From Fischerella sp. PCC 9605 (GTDB taxonomy: Bacteria > Cyanobacteriota > Cyanobacteriia > Cyanobacteriales > Nostocaceae), in the NCBI RefSeq assembly GCF_000517105.1, contig NZ_KI912150.1, positions 250,096 through 314,095 of the forward strand: DNA of 64,000 nucleotides. The letters are read 5' to 3'. The notes beneath the pieces were generated by a model, which was given only the letters and a program-made list of their open reading frames with translations, did not search any database and was not told the DNA's origin. Positions within the stretch are counted from its first letter, which is position 1. Every line of letters starts with the position of its first letter. Below are positions 30,001-37,604 of the stretch, piece by piece. The translations under genes and the position numbers were made by a program.

Positions 30001-30057
30001 CTTGGCGGAAGGATATTGTTTAAAGCGAGGGTAGGCTGTACGCTCAATTACGGTCAT
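27037..30057 (-). CDS. tnpA: Tn3-family transposase TnpA
   Basis: A full-length 1006-residue Tn3-family transposase that cuts the 3' ends at the terminal repeats and drives replicative transposition. The N-terminus MTVIERTAYPRFKQYPSAKE fits the DUF4158 domain. The DDE core shows AAADGSKFEVY, TLHADTQGQSVPVFA and FCALGEVVRTIF, which hold the catalytic Asp, Asp and Glu. The frame is open with no stop over its length, so the gene looks intact. I start it at 30057, since 21 extra codons up to 30120 overlap a palindromic site and do not look conserved. It ends 132 bases from the left transposon end. Confidence 0.95.
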   Translation of the reverse strand: MTVIERTAYPRFKQYPSAKELAEFYTPTPEEIKFVKSRVKSHEGLLSFMVMLKSFQRLGYFPHPEQVPIAVIKHLRSCLKLREWVKAIPSERQRRNYEQAIRSYLRVKPYDKVAQKLIAIVVVTGAEVKDHPADLINIAIEELIKERYELPAFSTLDRLVGHVRSVTNYRLFLRVSRLLSTEEKDYLDRLLLGKTTESTVTLNLLKSPPLSESLSHMQQLQKKFNQLMTFGDAKRLLSSLAPAKVKYLASQAVALDISEFQDIKLPKRRTLLLCLLYQAQVKTRDHLVEMFLKRIQKIINNAKTRLRELREKHLEQTEELLSLLAQVLTVSNETEDHATLGHQVQTLFAERGGPELLLKQYEEIAAYNTNNHLPLMWHFYSRYRKLLFELVSSLDIHSTSADDSLINALAFVLKNEHKRTKYLPVDIDLSFISNQWRSLVFTRIENTEMLVRQHLEICIFSYLATELKTGDACVVGSESYADFRDQLLSADECTPMIEKYCNELGFPSNPEDFVEHLRNELMLVAESVDQICSDGKQVTISFDGEPVLKRVAPPPVPEGVEALEEAIRQKIPERSILDILCNVEHWLNWTQHFGPLSGNEPKMQHASERYILTAFGYGCNLGPNQTARHTKGVVTSHMISYTNRRHISVQNLEAAVRDMINAYNRFHLPTLWGTGKRAAADGSKFEVYENNLHSEYHIRYGGYGGIAYHHVSDTYIALFTHFITCGVWEAVYILDGLLKNTSDIQSDTLHADTQGQSVPVFALSYFLGIKLMPRIRNWQDYSFFRPSVDVVYNYIDPLFKEVANWKLIQTHWHDMMRVVLSIKAGKVMPSTLLRKLGGRSRKNRLYQAFCALGEVVRTIFLLQYISDVGMRQQITACTNIVEKYHHFLDWLFFGKEGVITENDPIEQEKRLKYLDLIASAVILQNTVDLTLAIQALTAEGYPVKPKTLAALSPYITRHLKRFGDYIVDLKNIPQPLESAISLPKKSLIAVEAILSRPNLSCLTVNS

Positions 30058-30086
30058 GCAAGTAATATTTGCAACTAAAAGCTCGG

Positions 30087-30118
30087 GAGGGATTGTGTCC
30101 GCATTTTGGACATCCCTC
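30087..30118. promoter_or_regulatory. Palindrome upstream of tnpA (candidate operator or recombination core)
   Basis: GAGGGA-TTG-TGTCC-GCATTTT-GGACA-TCCCTC forms an imperfect palindrome 30-61 bases before the tnpA start. In tyrosine-recombinase-bearing Tn3 elements the resolution site usually lies near a gene end; this is one candidate. It may instead bind the XRE regulator. Only the symmetry is seen. Confidence 0.45.
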
Positions 30119-30551
30119 AATTGCTTGGTGCAGAGTATTTTATCTTCTTTTCACCACACGCCTAAAATTTTTCAAAAAGCTGTCATGTTAAGCTTGGAGG
30201 CACGACAAAATAGGTGCAAAATCAGTTTTACTGCCAAGAAGTGTTAAAAGTATTGATTTAATTACCTTATTGTGTATTTGAAAGAGGCAAAAAACCTTAA
30301 TGAGTACTAGGGGTGGAATGTGATTGGATGATTTAGAGTTGTTTTGGAAAATCATAAAATTAAACTGAAGATTTTACTGATATTAATAAAAGTACTTGTT
30401 TAAAAATATAAAGTCAAAAAACTAGGGTATATAAAGCTTTTCTTTTACTGAGTGCCTAAATACTTAGTAATTTTAATCACTAAACAAGTAAACAAAATTC
30501 ACTTCTACAAGTAACAGACATTTTTGGATAAAAATTTTCAAGGAGTAAAAT
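30119..30551. other. Gap between divergent tnpA and passenger genes
   Basis: AT-rich, without a gene. Promoters for tnpA (minus) and the passengers (plus) should be here. The last 15 bases contain the AAGGAG ribosome site of the next gene. Confidence 0.5.
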
Positions 30552-31070
30552 ATGGCAAGTTCGCTAGCTGTCATTGGCACAGCTGTACTCTCGAACCCTG
30601 ACAAAGTTATTGATGCAATTAAAAAAGCAAGAGAAGAAGGGGAAGCATGGGTTGACCTGATTAAAGATGCTGGACAAGGTGCAGTAGATACCTTCAGAGA
30701 TTTTCAGACTTATTTTCGTGGAGAAAGAAGTGTACCTACAAGTTCAACTGTAGTTATCTACCGTAGCAAAGGCGGAACAAGTGCTTCCAGAGGATTTAAT
30801 ACAGGTGATGCGATTGCAAACTTTAGAGACATCCACTGGCAGGTAAACCGCTTTCGATGGGAAAACTGGAACGATGAAGTGTCGTCAATTAAAGTTGCTG
30901 GTGGGATTGCAGCAGCTTTTTATGAACACGCTAGTTACGGTGGAGCAAGGCTTTTAGTCATTGGTTCTGCCAGTCTTGAAGATTTAGCAAATATTGGTTG
31001 GACTGACCAGATATCAAGCTGCAAAATTATTCCCGCGCACCCAGATGCAATTAATTCACTTTTTCTATAA
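30552..31070 (+). CDS. Beta-gamma-crystallin-like protein (transposon passenger 1)
   Basis: A 172-residue protein not matched to a named family as a whole. Residues 15-50 are amphipathic helices (KVIDAIKKAREEGEAWVDLI). From about 64 the sequence is strand-rich and looks like a beta-gamma-crystallin unit: AFYEHASYGGARLLV, plus two motifs of the calcium-binding type N/D-N/D-x-x-S/T-S, namely NDEVSS at 107-112 and TDQISS at 151-156. No signal peptide. AAGGAG lies before the ATG. The next gene starts 53 bases later on the same strand, so the two are probably co-expressed. The calcium role is inferred from the motif alone. Confidence 0.7.
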   Translation: MASSLAVIGTAVLSNPDKVIDAIKKAREEGEAWVDLIKDAGQGAVDTFRDFQTYFRGERSVPTSSTVVIYRSKGGTSASRGFNTGDAIANFRDIHWQVNRFRWENWNDEVSSIKVAGGIAAAFYEHASYGGARLLVIGSASLEDLANIGWTDQISSCKIIPAHPDAINSLFL

Positions 31071-31123
31071 AAGTTCATCTGTAGATTAACAAGTTGGCTA
31101 TTTGCGTGTAAGTTGAATTCCTT

Positions 31124-32509
31124 ATGAGTTTATTACCTCCTATAAAACTTCCAGATTTAGATATTGATTTGGGAGATTTACGCAATCCTTTTAAAACTAA
31201 TTCTGACAGCATTGTTTCAAACCTTGCAAAGTTAACGCTTGATGTCAATATTAAAACTGACATTAAGGCTGAATTAGAACCTTTAATTCTGTCATTATTC
31301 AGTCAACTTCAATCACTCCTTAAAGATATTACTTTTGCTGCTAATGAGTTACTCAGTAAGTCAAAGCAGATGGCAACTGATTTAATTAATCAGGTACTGA
31401 CTGGACTTGAAAAATTAGCATCAGAAGTAGGTCAAATAGTAAGTAATCTTTTGAAAGAAGCTGAAGCTTTAGCAGAAAAACTGATTGACAAATTGAGAAA
31501 TGACTTAGTAAATCCTTTTTTTGACAGAGTTGATAATCTTAGACAAGCTTTAGTTGAAGATATTAGAAAACTTATTAATTATGCTAGGAGCGAAGTCGAA
31601 GCTGGTATCACTAAAATTCTTTATAAAGGAGATGAAATTATCACCGGAACAGTCAGTGAATTCTCAGACGAATTGAAAAGATATTATCTAGAGGTTGAAA
31701 GCTTAGCTCCTATTATTTTAGACCCTGATAAAAAACGCGAAAGAGAAAGACATAAAGCTTGTAAGGATGAGCTTGATATAGAGGGAGTTTCTCTACCATC
31801 GATTGGTCCCGGAAAGTTTTTTGATTATTTGGAATGTAGAGAACTAAAGCGGCTAGATGAAAATACACCTATTAGAAACATTAAAACTTCGTATGGAGAC
31901 TTGCAAAACAGAGCATGGAAATTAGCTTGTGTAGGACGTACAGAAGGTTCTGCCTTGCAAGATAAAGCTACGAAAGCTTGGCTTAAATATGGGCAACTTT
32001 ACTATTTATGGAATAAATTTGAGGACAATATGACACCTTTAGAAGCAATTGAAAAAAAGATTCAACAGCTTGATAATCAAATTGCTACTTTTCAAGCTAA
32101 GTCACTTCAAATTGATGACTTAAGCACAGCAGTTCGGAATGCTCAAAATACTGCAAATAATGCAGTTAATATAGCTAACAATGCTCAAAATACTGCGAAT
32201 ACTGCTCCTAAAATTGAGTCAGGCGCTGTAAGTAAAGTGTACTATCAAACCGATCATCCAATTGAGATAGGTACTCCCTTTGGTAGTCGTTCAGACACAA
32301 TTCGTGTTAATTTTTCCGTAGGAAAATTCAGCAGTCCCCCAAAAGTTCAAGTAATGCTAAATACTATAGACACTGAGCAAGCTATCAATACCCGTATAAC
32401 AGTTATTCCTGTTAATATCACTACCAGTGGCTTCGATATTCAGGTAAGTACTTGGGCTGACTCAAAGGTGTATAGTGTTGGAATTACTTGGTTGGCTTGT
32501 ATAGAGTAG
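31124..32509 (+). CDS. Long helical protein with C-terminal H-type lectin domain (passenger 2)
   Basis: A 461-residue protein. Residues about 40-215 are almost wholly helical with heptad spacing (for example ELLSKSKQMATDLINQVLTG, EALAEKLIDKLRNDLVNPFF). About 220-310 is a Cys-bearing globular part. Another coiled coil follows, with the repeat AQNTANNAVNIANNAQNTAN near 340-360. The last 95 residues match H-type lectins: FSSPPKVQVMLNTID, TRITVIPVNITTSGFDIQVS and STWADSKVYSVGITW. No signal peptide or obvious membrane span. The layout of a long helical stalk with a sugar-binding head suggests surface attachment, adhesion or a toxin-like role; none is proven. Confidence 0.72.
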   Translation: MSLLPPIKLPDLDIDLGDLRNPFKTNSDSIVSNLAKLTLDVNIKTDIKAELEPLILSLFSQLQSLLKDITFAANELLSKSKQMATDLINQVLTGLEKLASEVGQIVSNLLKEAEALAEKLIDKLRNDLVNPFFDRVDNLRQALVEDIRKLINYARSEVEAGITKILYKGDEIITGTVSEFSDELKRYYLEVESLAPIILDPDKKRERERHKACKDELDIEGVSLPSIGPGKFFDYLECRELKRLDENTPIRNIKTSYGDLQNRAWKLACVGRTEGSALQDKATKAWLKYGQLYYLWNKFEDNMTPLEAIEKKIQQLDNQIATFQAKSLQIDDLSTAVRNAQNTANNAVNIANNAQNTANTAPKIESGAVSKVYYQTDHPIEIGTPFGSRSDTIRVNFSVGKFSSPPKVQVMLNTIDTEQAINTRITVIPVNITTSGFDIQVSTWADSKVYSVGITWLACIE

Positions 32510-32733
32510 TTCAACTTGCTTGATACTGAAGCTATCGTTCAATATCAAAAATAATTAGAACAACAAGCTTAATCCTACGTCATTCAAAGTTCATATTGAT
32601 GGTGTAAATGACAATGGTCATCATTGGATACCAAGCTTAAAGTTTTTAGGGATAAAAGTGCGACGTTAGTCTGTTAAAAAAATTGCAGCATAGCGGTCTA
32701 ACAATGCTTGGCTGCAACCTGCACTCTGCACCC

Positions 32734-33633
32734 TCAAGAATTTACACTTCTTACCAAGTAAGAAAGCGCGTTACGTGCAACTTCTTCTGCTCGTGCTGAT
32801 GTAACTTTTTGGTAACACAATGTCGTTTGGATACTCTCATGTCCCATCAACGCTCGTAGTTCTTCAATCCCCATCAGACCAACTCGTTCTGTAGCAAACG
32901 TATGACGTAAATCATGAATGCGTACACCTTGTAGTTCCGGATGTAGCTTAATTAATTCCCGCCACTTGTCATGCACAGTACGATAGCTAATTCGACTTAC
33001 TGTTTTTGTAACTGGTTGTTGCGCTGTAAACAAAGCAGGATAGTTATCGTGTCGCTCTTCTTTTATGTATTTATTAAGTGCATCAGCAGCATCGCAACTG
33101 TAGAAACACCAACGTTGTTTGTTCCCTTTACCAACTACTTGAAACTTATGGTTGTCCAAGTCCATATGGGAGATATCTAACGCCAAAAGCTCAGAAATCC
33201 TGCATCCTGTCCGATGTAATAAATGTACAATCGCACTCATGCGTAAATCATTGGTTACAGCTTTATACAGTACATTTAATTGTTCTGGAATCAGAAAGCG
33301 TACTATTTCCTCTGTGTGGTGTTCTCCCTTCTCTCGGTCTGGTTGACGTTGTTTTAATCCCCTAATTGGATTGGATTTTATATAACCTTGTTCTACAGCA
33401 AAACTCATTAAACTTTGCAGTATCGCTTGATGTTTGTGATGAGTAGTATATTTTAAATGACTCAAACTATTTAGGTATTCAATCAATACCTGACGACTCA
33501 AAATTTCAACTGACCACCAGCCATACTCCTGTAGCAATGGTAACAGAACTAATTCATATGTGCGCCTAGTACTTTTTGCTAGCCCAGGACGTTCTAGAAA
33601 TTCAGTAGCAAGAGTGGCTAAGGTGACAGACAC
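32734..33633 (-). CDS. Tyrosine recombinase/integrase (TnpI-like)
   Basis: A 299-residue tyrosine recombinase. It has an N-terminal SAM-like core-binding domain (about 1-95) and a catalytic domain with Arg in HRTGCRISELLAL, the His-x-x-Arg box HDLRHTFA, the second His in ALMGHESIQTT and the nucleophile Tyr in LCYQKV. It lies inside a Tn3-type transposon with no serine resolvase, so it probably resolves cointegrates, as TnpI does in Tn4430. It is divergent from the XRE/zinc-ribbon gene with an 83-base gap that should hold both promoters. Complete. Confidence 0.9.
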   Translation of the reverse strand: MSVTLATLATEFLERPGLAKSTRRTYELVLLPLLQEYGWWSVEILSRQVLIEYLNSLSHLKYTTHHKHQAILQSLMSFAVEQGYIKSNPIRGLKQRQPDREKGEHHTEEIVRFLIPEQLNVLYKAVTNDLRMSAIVHLLHRTGCRISELLALDISHMDLDNHKFQVVGKGNKQRWCFYSCDAADALNKYIKEERHDNYPALFTAQQPVTKTVSRISYRTVHDKWRELIKLHPELQGVRIHDLRHTFATERVGLMGIEELRALMGHESIQTTLCYQKVTSARAEEVARNALSYLVRSVNS

Positions 33634-33716
33634 CTGAATGCTAATTTCTGTGATTTTATCAAGGCAAATATCTCTTAAATCATATATCCTTTTTCCAAGG
33701 ATTATGACAGCTTTTC

Positions 33717-34163
33717 ATGCCAACTTCTCCAGCTCCTACTTTACAGGAATCCTTGGCGGACTACGTTAAGCGCATCCGTATGGATTTACAGATGAGTCAA
33801 TTAGAGTTGGCAGCTGCTTCTGGTATTCATCCCCACTCGTTAGGCAAGATTGAGCGAGGTAAAACTACCAGATTGAATCGCAAAACCCTTCAAGGTCTGG
33901 CAATGGCTTTATCTATCCCCCAAGAATATCTGGAGGCTATTTGCAAGGGAGAGGAAGTTAAAGTTATCGTGGCGGTTAAGTTTTGTCCTCAATGTTGGAC
34001 TCCTGGTACTGGGGCTGATCCTATGTGGACAGACGTGCGAGCCAAATATTGCTTTATGTGTGGCACTCCTCTTCGTTCCCATTGTGCCAATTGTGGTGAA
34101 TTAGTTGCTTCACTCAAATACCGCTTCTGTCCTTTTTGTGGTTTTGCCTATAAAAATAGCTGA
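33717..34163 (+). CDS. XRE-family HTH regulator with zinc-ribbon tail
   Basis: A 148-residue protein. Residues about 10-70 form an HTH_3/XRE domain (YVKRIRMDLQMSQLELAAAS, followed by GKIERGKT). The C-terminus has three Cys pairs of zinc-ribbon type: FCPQCW, YCFMCG with HCANCG, and FCPFCG. The ATG at 33717 opens the gene. It is divergent from the recombinase and probably controls the transposon's own genes. Such an HTH plus zinc-ribbon fusion is found in cyanobacterial mobile elements as far as I recall; no function is proven. Confidence 0.8.
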   Translation: MPTSPAPTLQESLADYVKRIRMDLQMSQLELAAASGIHPHSLGKIERGKTTRLNRKTLQGLAMALSIPQEYLEAICKGEEVKVIVAVKFCPQCWTPGTGADPMWTDVRAKYCFMCGTPLRSHCANCGELVASLKYRFCPFCGFAYKNS

Positions 34164-34314
34164 AATACAAGACATAGTAAGCTTTTCAACTTTGGCTATC
34201 ATTGATGACAAATGATTTTTACAGATTCATTTATATGTCAACCGTATTTTTACATAATTTTATGTAACATGAAATTTGAGAGAATGCTTGAAAGCTATAC
34301 AAGTAAAGACTTTT

Positions 34315-34356
34315 CAGACCATCTTGCATGATTTTACAAGGATCTCGGCTCAATGC
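34315..34356. repeat. Right terminal inverted repeat of the Tn3 element
   Basis: Perfect 42-base complement of the left end. The outer edge lies at the point where the IS1-type transposase reading frame is lost. Confidence 0.85.
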
Positions 34357-34761
34357 GAATATATACCCCAACAATTTCCCGTGTTGTAGCGTCAATTGCA
34401 AGCCAAATCCATTGTTTATTCGCTTTAGTCCCCACATATGACCAAATCTCATCAATCTGGACAATCAGGCGACCTGGTTTTTTTTAGTAACTTCAATATG
34501 CTTGGGAATTTGGTAGTATTTCTGATTGACATAGTATTGTAGCCAACGTAATGATACTCCGGTGACGCGGGCGATCGCCGCCAATGAAACCCGTTCAAGT
34601 AAGAGTTTATCGATTAATTCACGTGTTGAGTTCTCAATCGGTTGTCGTGTTGGACTTTCAACAAATTGTCGTCCACAATTGTGACATTTGAACCGTTGTT
34701 TTCCGTAGTGAGTGCGTCCATTTTTGACTATGTTGTTCGAGTTGCATTTAGGGCAGTGCAT
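34357..34761 (-). pseudogene. IS1-family transposase, cut by the Tn3 right end
   Basis: OrfA starts at ATG 34761 with a zinc finger (CPKCNSNNIVKNG then CHNCG) and an HTH. Its frame ends at 34465. Before that stop a run of A residues (A8 then C) allows the -1 shift known for IS1, which leads into QIDEIWSYVGTKANKQWIW of OrfB. OrfB continues to IVGVYI and is then cut at 34357 by the transposon terminal repeat. The DDE catalytic remainder is missing and is not found on the other side of the transposon. Confidence 0.8.
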
Positions 34762-34810
34762 AGCTCCTATATTGAACGACACTTCCTGATTTTATCATTA
34801 CTATGCATTA

Positions 34811-35017
34811 CTAGCGATAAATGAAAGATTCCTTACCCGCAGGTACACGAGCAATCGTCACACCAATGCGTTGAAGACCGACAGCACGCCCAAGGAACCG
34901 TAAATAAATTTCTGAATTGGGATTGAGCGGATGATGAAACTCAAACGCATCCATTGAATTAATGTCTGCTGCTTTCAGCAGAGAATGTTGTTCATCACTG
35001 ACGTTGATGTCCTCCGA
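34811..35017 (-). pseudogene. Fragment of a cupin-like gene
   Basis: A 68-codon frame reads INVSDEQHSLLKAADINSMD, then NPNSEIYLRFLGRAVGL and RVPAGKESFIYR before a stop. This resembles the front part of cyanobacterial single-cupin proteins, in which the next residues would be the metal-binding HxH of the cupin motif. No start codon is seen, and the end is cut near the IS1 edge. Confidence 0.5.
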
Positions 35018-36079
35018 TCAAGTTGGCAAACGCTCTCAACACCACAATCAAGCCTAAATTTAACAATAGTAGTACAGTGTTGAGTTACCTCGCTTTCAAG
35101 AGTACTCATATCTTGCACCTCTAAGTACAAATCCGTATGAAGCAAAGATATGCGCGATAAAAATACATTATTTTTATGGGCTTTTATCGCTAAATCAAGG
35201 ACTTTGGGATTAATACTGAGTGACTAAACACCATCAATTTTTTTTGTGCAAGATGTGAGAGTAATTATCCTCCTCACTGCTAGCTTTTCGTTCCAATCGG
35301 GGTTGACTGACAACGCCGCTCACTTCATGAAGCCAAACAACTGCACCACTCGACTCAAACGCTGCACTGGCAAACGTATTGATGATTTTATAACCAGCAC
35401 AGATACAGCAAATTGTTATGACGAAGGCATACCTGCAATGCCCCTACGAGTGTCCTGCGTCAAAAAACCAGAGTCCGCAACCAAGCGCGATCGCGCATTC
35501 TACATCAAAGGGGAAGCGGAATGACCGTCACCTTTATAGGCTAATTTTTGTGGTACACAACAGCACACAATCACTCAACTACTTAACCGTTTAAGGGATT
35601 GTGAACCCCAGAGCGAACGAATGATGCTCATAGCTAGCTTGTTCGTGATTGACGAACGGGAGCCACGCAGTCCGAGTGAAGGAGTAACAAAGGCGATCGC
35701 TGTGCTGTTTGTAGAGTTGAGCAACTGTTCGGTTTACACAAACCCTCGCTACCTGTTTTGTCACTTTTTGTCGAACTATAATGGTTTTCCCATCTACGAC
35801 ATCCGTAACTATCCATTCTTCAGCCAAAGCAATGGAAGGGTTGTTAGTTCTGGGAAAATCAAACAGGGCGATAGTGGTTGCGAGGGGCGATCGCGCGGGT
35901 CAAGGAAGCAGTACAAGAAGGTTGGTGCTCAAACCCCACTGGGTTGTTCACGCCTGCTGCTGTCGAAGTGGGGCGTAGGGTCAGAATGTGGTAACAACGG
36001 ATGTCAGCGCTTGGTTTACAAAGGGTGCGTCAACTCCCGGATTGTGCTGGCGATGTCAAAACAATTCAAAATTCACGGA
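35018..36079. other. Repeat-rich degenerate stretch
   Basis: No gene I would defend. It includes a copy of a 60-base repeat (35449-35510). On the minus strand near 35700-35827 there is a weak nuclease-like start (TDVVDGKTIIVRQ) that soon loses similarity. Several GCGATCGC sites are present. The region is best read as decayed DNA. Confidence 0.5.
35449..35510. repeat. Dispersed 60-base repeat, copy A
   Basis: The core TGTCCTGCGTCA is followed by a spacer and AAGCGCGATCGCGCATTCTA. It matches copies B (39201-39262) and C (39589-39648) over about 60 bases with a dozen or fewer changes. Confidence 0.75.
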
Positions 36080-36280
36080 GGCAAAACTTAAGAAATAATG
36101 AGAGAACTTTGAATTTTGCATTTTGAATTGGAGGGATGGGGAGGCTGTGGAAATTGGGGAGATGATGAGGCGGTTTCCAGTTAGGGAGTAAGAAAGGCGA
36201 TCACTTTCCTTGCAAGTCTGTTGTCAATCAACTTGAGTCAATTCAATTCAAAATTCTCTCATTATTTCTTAAATTTTGCC
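36080..36280. repeat. Inverted-repeat element upstream of the subtilase (MITE-like)
   Basis: 32-base arms, 36080-36111 and 36249-36280, are complementary with two mismatches (core AAGAAATAATGAGAGAA). They enclose about 137 bases. The right arm is 91 bases before the subtilase start, so the element may supply or affect its promoter. Confidence 0.7.
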
Positions 36281-36371
36281 TGACAGAATTCAAAGCCTTG
36301 TAAAGTTATCTGTGGGACGCGATTCCATGTATTAGCGCTAGCTCTAAAATAAATATTCATTGACACAGGCT

Positions 36372-37241
36372 ATGACTCACTTAGGTTTAGTTAAACTCAC
36401 CAAATTGATGGAACTAACCAGTGGTAGACCTGAAATAGGGGTTGGGTTAATCGATGGACCTGTTAGTGTAAACCATTCTGGTTTATCCGGGACGAATATC
36501 CGCGAGATTTCTGGAAAACTAAGCAGCAACTGTACTCACGCCACCAGCATTGCCTGCTTGCATGGAACATTTGTAGCAGGGATCTTGTGCGCGAATCGGA
36601 ATTCCCTAGCCCCAGCCATCTGCCCCAATTGTACGTTGCTGATACGCCCCATTTTTGCAGAGACAACTTCAGCGAGTGAACAGATACCCAGCGCAACCCC
36701 CGAAGAACTGGCAGCGGCAATCATTGAGAGCATTGATGCAGGTGTGCGCGTTCTGAACATGAGTGTTGCCTTGGCACAGCCATCTTCCAAAGGGCAGCGG
36801 GAATTAGAACAGGCTTTAGGCTATGCCACAAAGCGTGGTGTGATTATCGTCGCGGCAGCAGGGAACCAGGGAACACTCGGCAGTTCTGTTATTACTCGCC
36901 ATCCATGGGTGATTCCAGTTGTAGCTTGTGATCTTCAAGGCAGACCCATTAGTCAGTCGAACTTGGGAACTTCGATTGGTAAACAAGGTCTGAGGGCACC
37001 TGGGGACAACATTACGAGCCTCGGAGTTAAGGATCAACCGCTCACGTTGGGAGGAACAAGCGTTGCTGCACCATTTGTGACCGGGGCTATTGCACTGTTA
37101 TGGTCACTATTTCCAGATGTGATTGCGTCTGAGGTCAAACTTGCTATCACTCAAGCTCATATGTCACGGCGAACTACTGTTATTCCACCGTTGTTAGATG
37201 CTTGGGCAGCCTATCAGCTCATGCTGAAGTCTCATTCTTAA
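36372..37241 (+). CDS. PatA/PatG-like stand-alone subtilase (RiPP-type protease)
   Basis: A 289-residue S8 serine protease of the type used in cyanobactin maturation. From ATG 36372 the triad is D28 (LIDGPV), H64 (CLHGTFVAG) and S230 (GGTSVAAPFVTG), with the oxyanion Asn165 (AAAGNQG). All are intact. It lacks a signal peptide, prodomain and C-terminal extension, so it should act in the cytoplasm. Four short ORFs follow on the same strand: three Cys-rich peptides and a PatG C-terminal-like protein. Known PatG fuses the protease to that C-terminal part, so here the two functions are split. It probably cleaves the leader from the peptides. A TTG at 36360 is an alternative start. Confidence 0.9.
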   Translation: MTHLGLVKLTKLMELTSGRPEIGVGLIDGPVSVNHSGLSGTNIREISGKLSSNCTHATSIACLHGTFVAGILCANRNSLAPAICPNCTLLIRPIFAETTSASEQIPSATPEELAAAIIESIDAGVRVLNMSVALAQPSSKGQRELEQALGYATKRGVIIVAAAGNQGTLGSSVITRHPWVIPVVACDLQGRPISQSNLGTSIGKQGLRAPGDNITSLGVKDQPLTLGGTSVAAPFVTGAIALLWSLFPDVIASEVKLAITQAHMSRRTTVIPPLLDAWAAYQLMLKSHS

Positions 37242-37287
37242 CTTTTTGTGATTTGTTAAACCTTAAAAAATCAAGGAGGAGAAAATT

Positions 37288-37557
37288 ATGAGTATGCCAG
37301 GATTTAGCGCAGAATCATCTGTCTACAGATCAACTGGAAGCTACGTTGGGAGAGTTTCAGGCGTTTCTCCGATAAGCAAAGGCAAGAATTCTGACATCCA
37401 TCCCACTGCTTTGATGAGGAGTAAAAAACAACCTAATGGTACTGGCGGAAAGGCAATTTGTTTTAACGTTTGTTATGGTTTATGCCGGATCTTTACTGAT
37501 AAGCCCGTTGACGAGTGCCTAGAAGACTGTCTCTATGACTGCGAGATTCTTTCTTGA
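37288..37557 (+). CDS. Putative RiPP precursor peptide 1, six Cys
   Basis: An 89-residue peptide after a strong ribosome site (AAGGAGGAG, 6 bases before ATG). It begins MSMPGFSAESSVYRSTGSY, the leader shared with the peptides at 38566 and 38869. A Lys/Ser-rich linker leads to a GTGG element and then a Cys-rich C-terminus (KAICFNVCYGLC, ECLEDCLYDC; 6 Cys). It lies 46 bases after the protease gene and before the PatG-like gene. The gene order, small size and leader suggest a precursor that is cut by the protease, perhaps after GG; no known modification enzyme is beside it. Confidence 0.75.
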   Translation: MSMPGFSAESSVYRSTGSYVGRVSGVSPISKGKNSDIHPTALMRSKKQPNGTGGKAICFNVCYGLCRIFTDKPVDECLEDCLYDCEILS

Positions 37558-37604
37558 ATGCAAGGTTCTTGGATAAGCTCATCCATACTAAAAGGGAAAA
37601 AGTC

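Larger units (their letters stand above)
26905..34356. mobile_element. Tn3-family transposon, 7452 bp, with two passenger genes
   Basis: Limits are set by a perfect 42-base inverted repeat at the two ends (26905-26946 and 34315-34356). Weaker similarity continues colinearly: ACGGTTGAC occurs at offset 111 from each outer end. Inside are tnpA, two passengers, a tyrosine recombinase and an XRE/zinc-ribbon gene. No 5-base target duplication is present (TCATG on the left, GAATA on the right), and the flanks do not match, so rearrangement followed insertion. The layout with a tyrosine recombinase instead of a serine resolvase resembles the Tn4430 branch. Confidence 0.8.

Noticed and set aside
34231-34464. 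77-codon minus-strand ORF
   Set aside because: It is the wrong frame of the IS1 OrfB segment joined to the Tn3 terminal repeat.
35246-35524. 92-codon plus-strand ORF
   Set aside because: It contains a copy of the dispersed 60-base repeat and has no recognisable motif.
35591-35827. 78-codon minus-strand ORF with a nuclease-like start
   Set aside because: Only about 15 residues resemble an SNase start and no catalytic motif follows; treated as debris.
37554-37604. Longer start for the PatG-like gene
   Set aside because: A TTG overlapping the peptide 1 stop gives 17 extra residues without a ribosome site; ATG 37605 is better.
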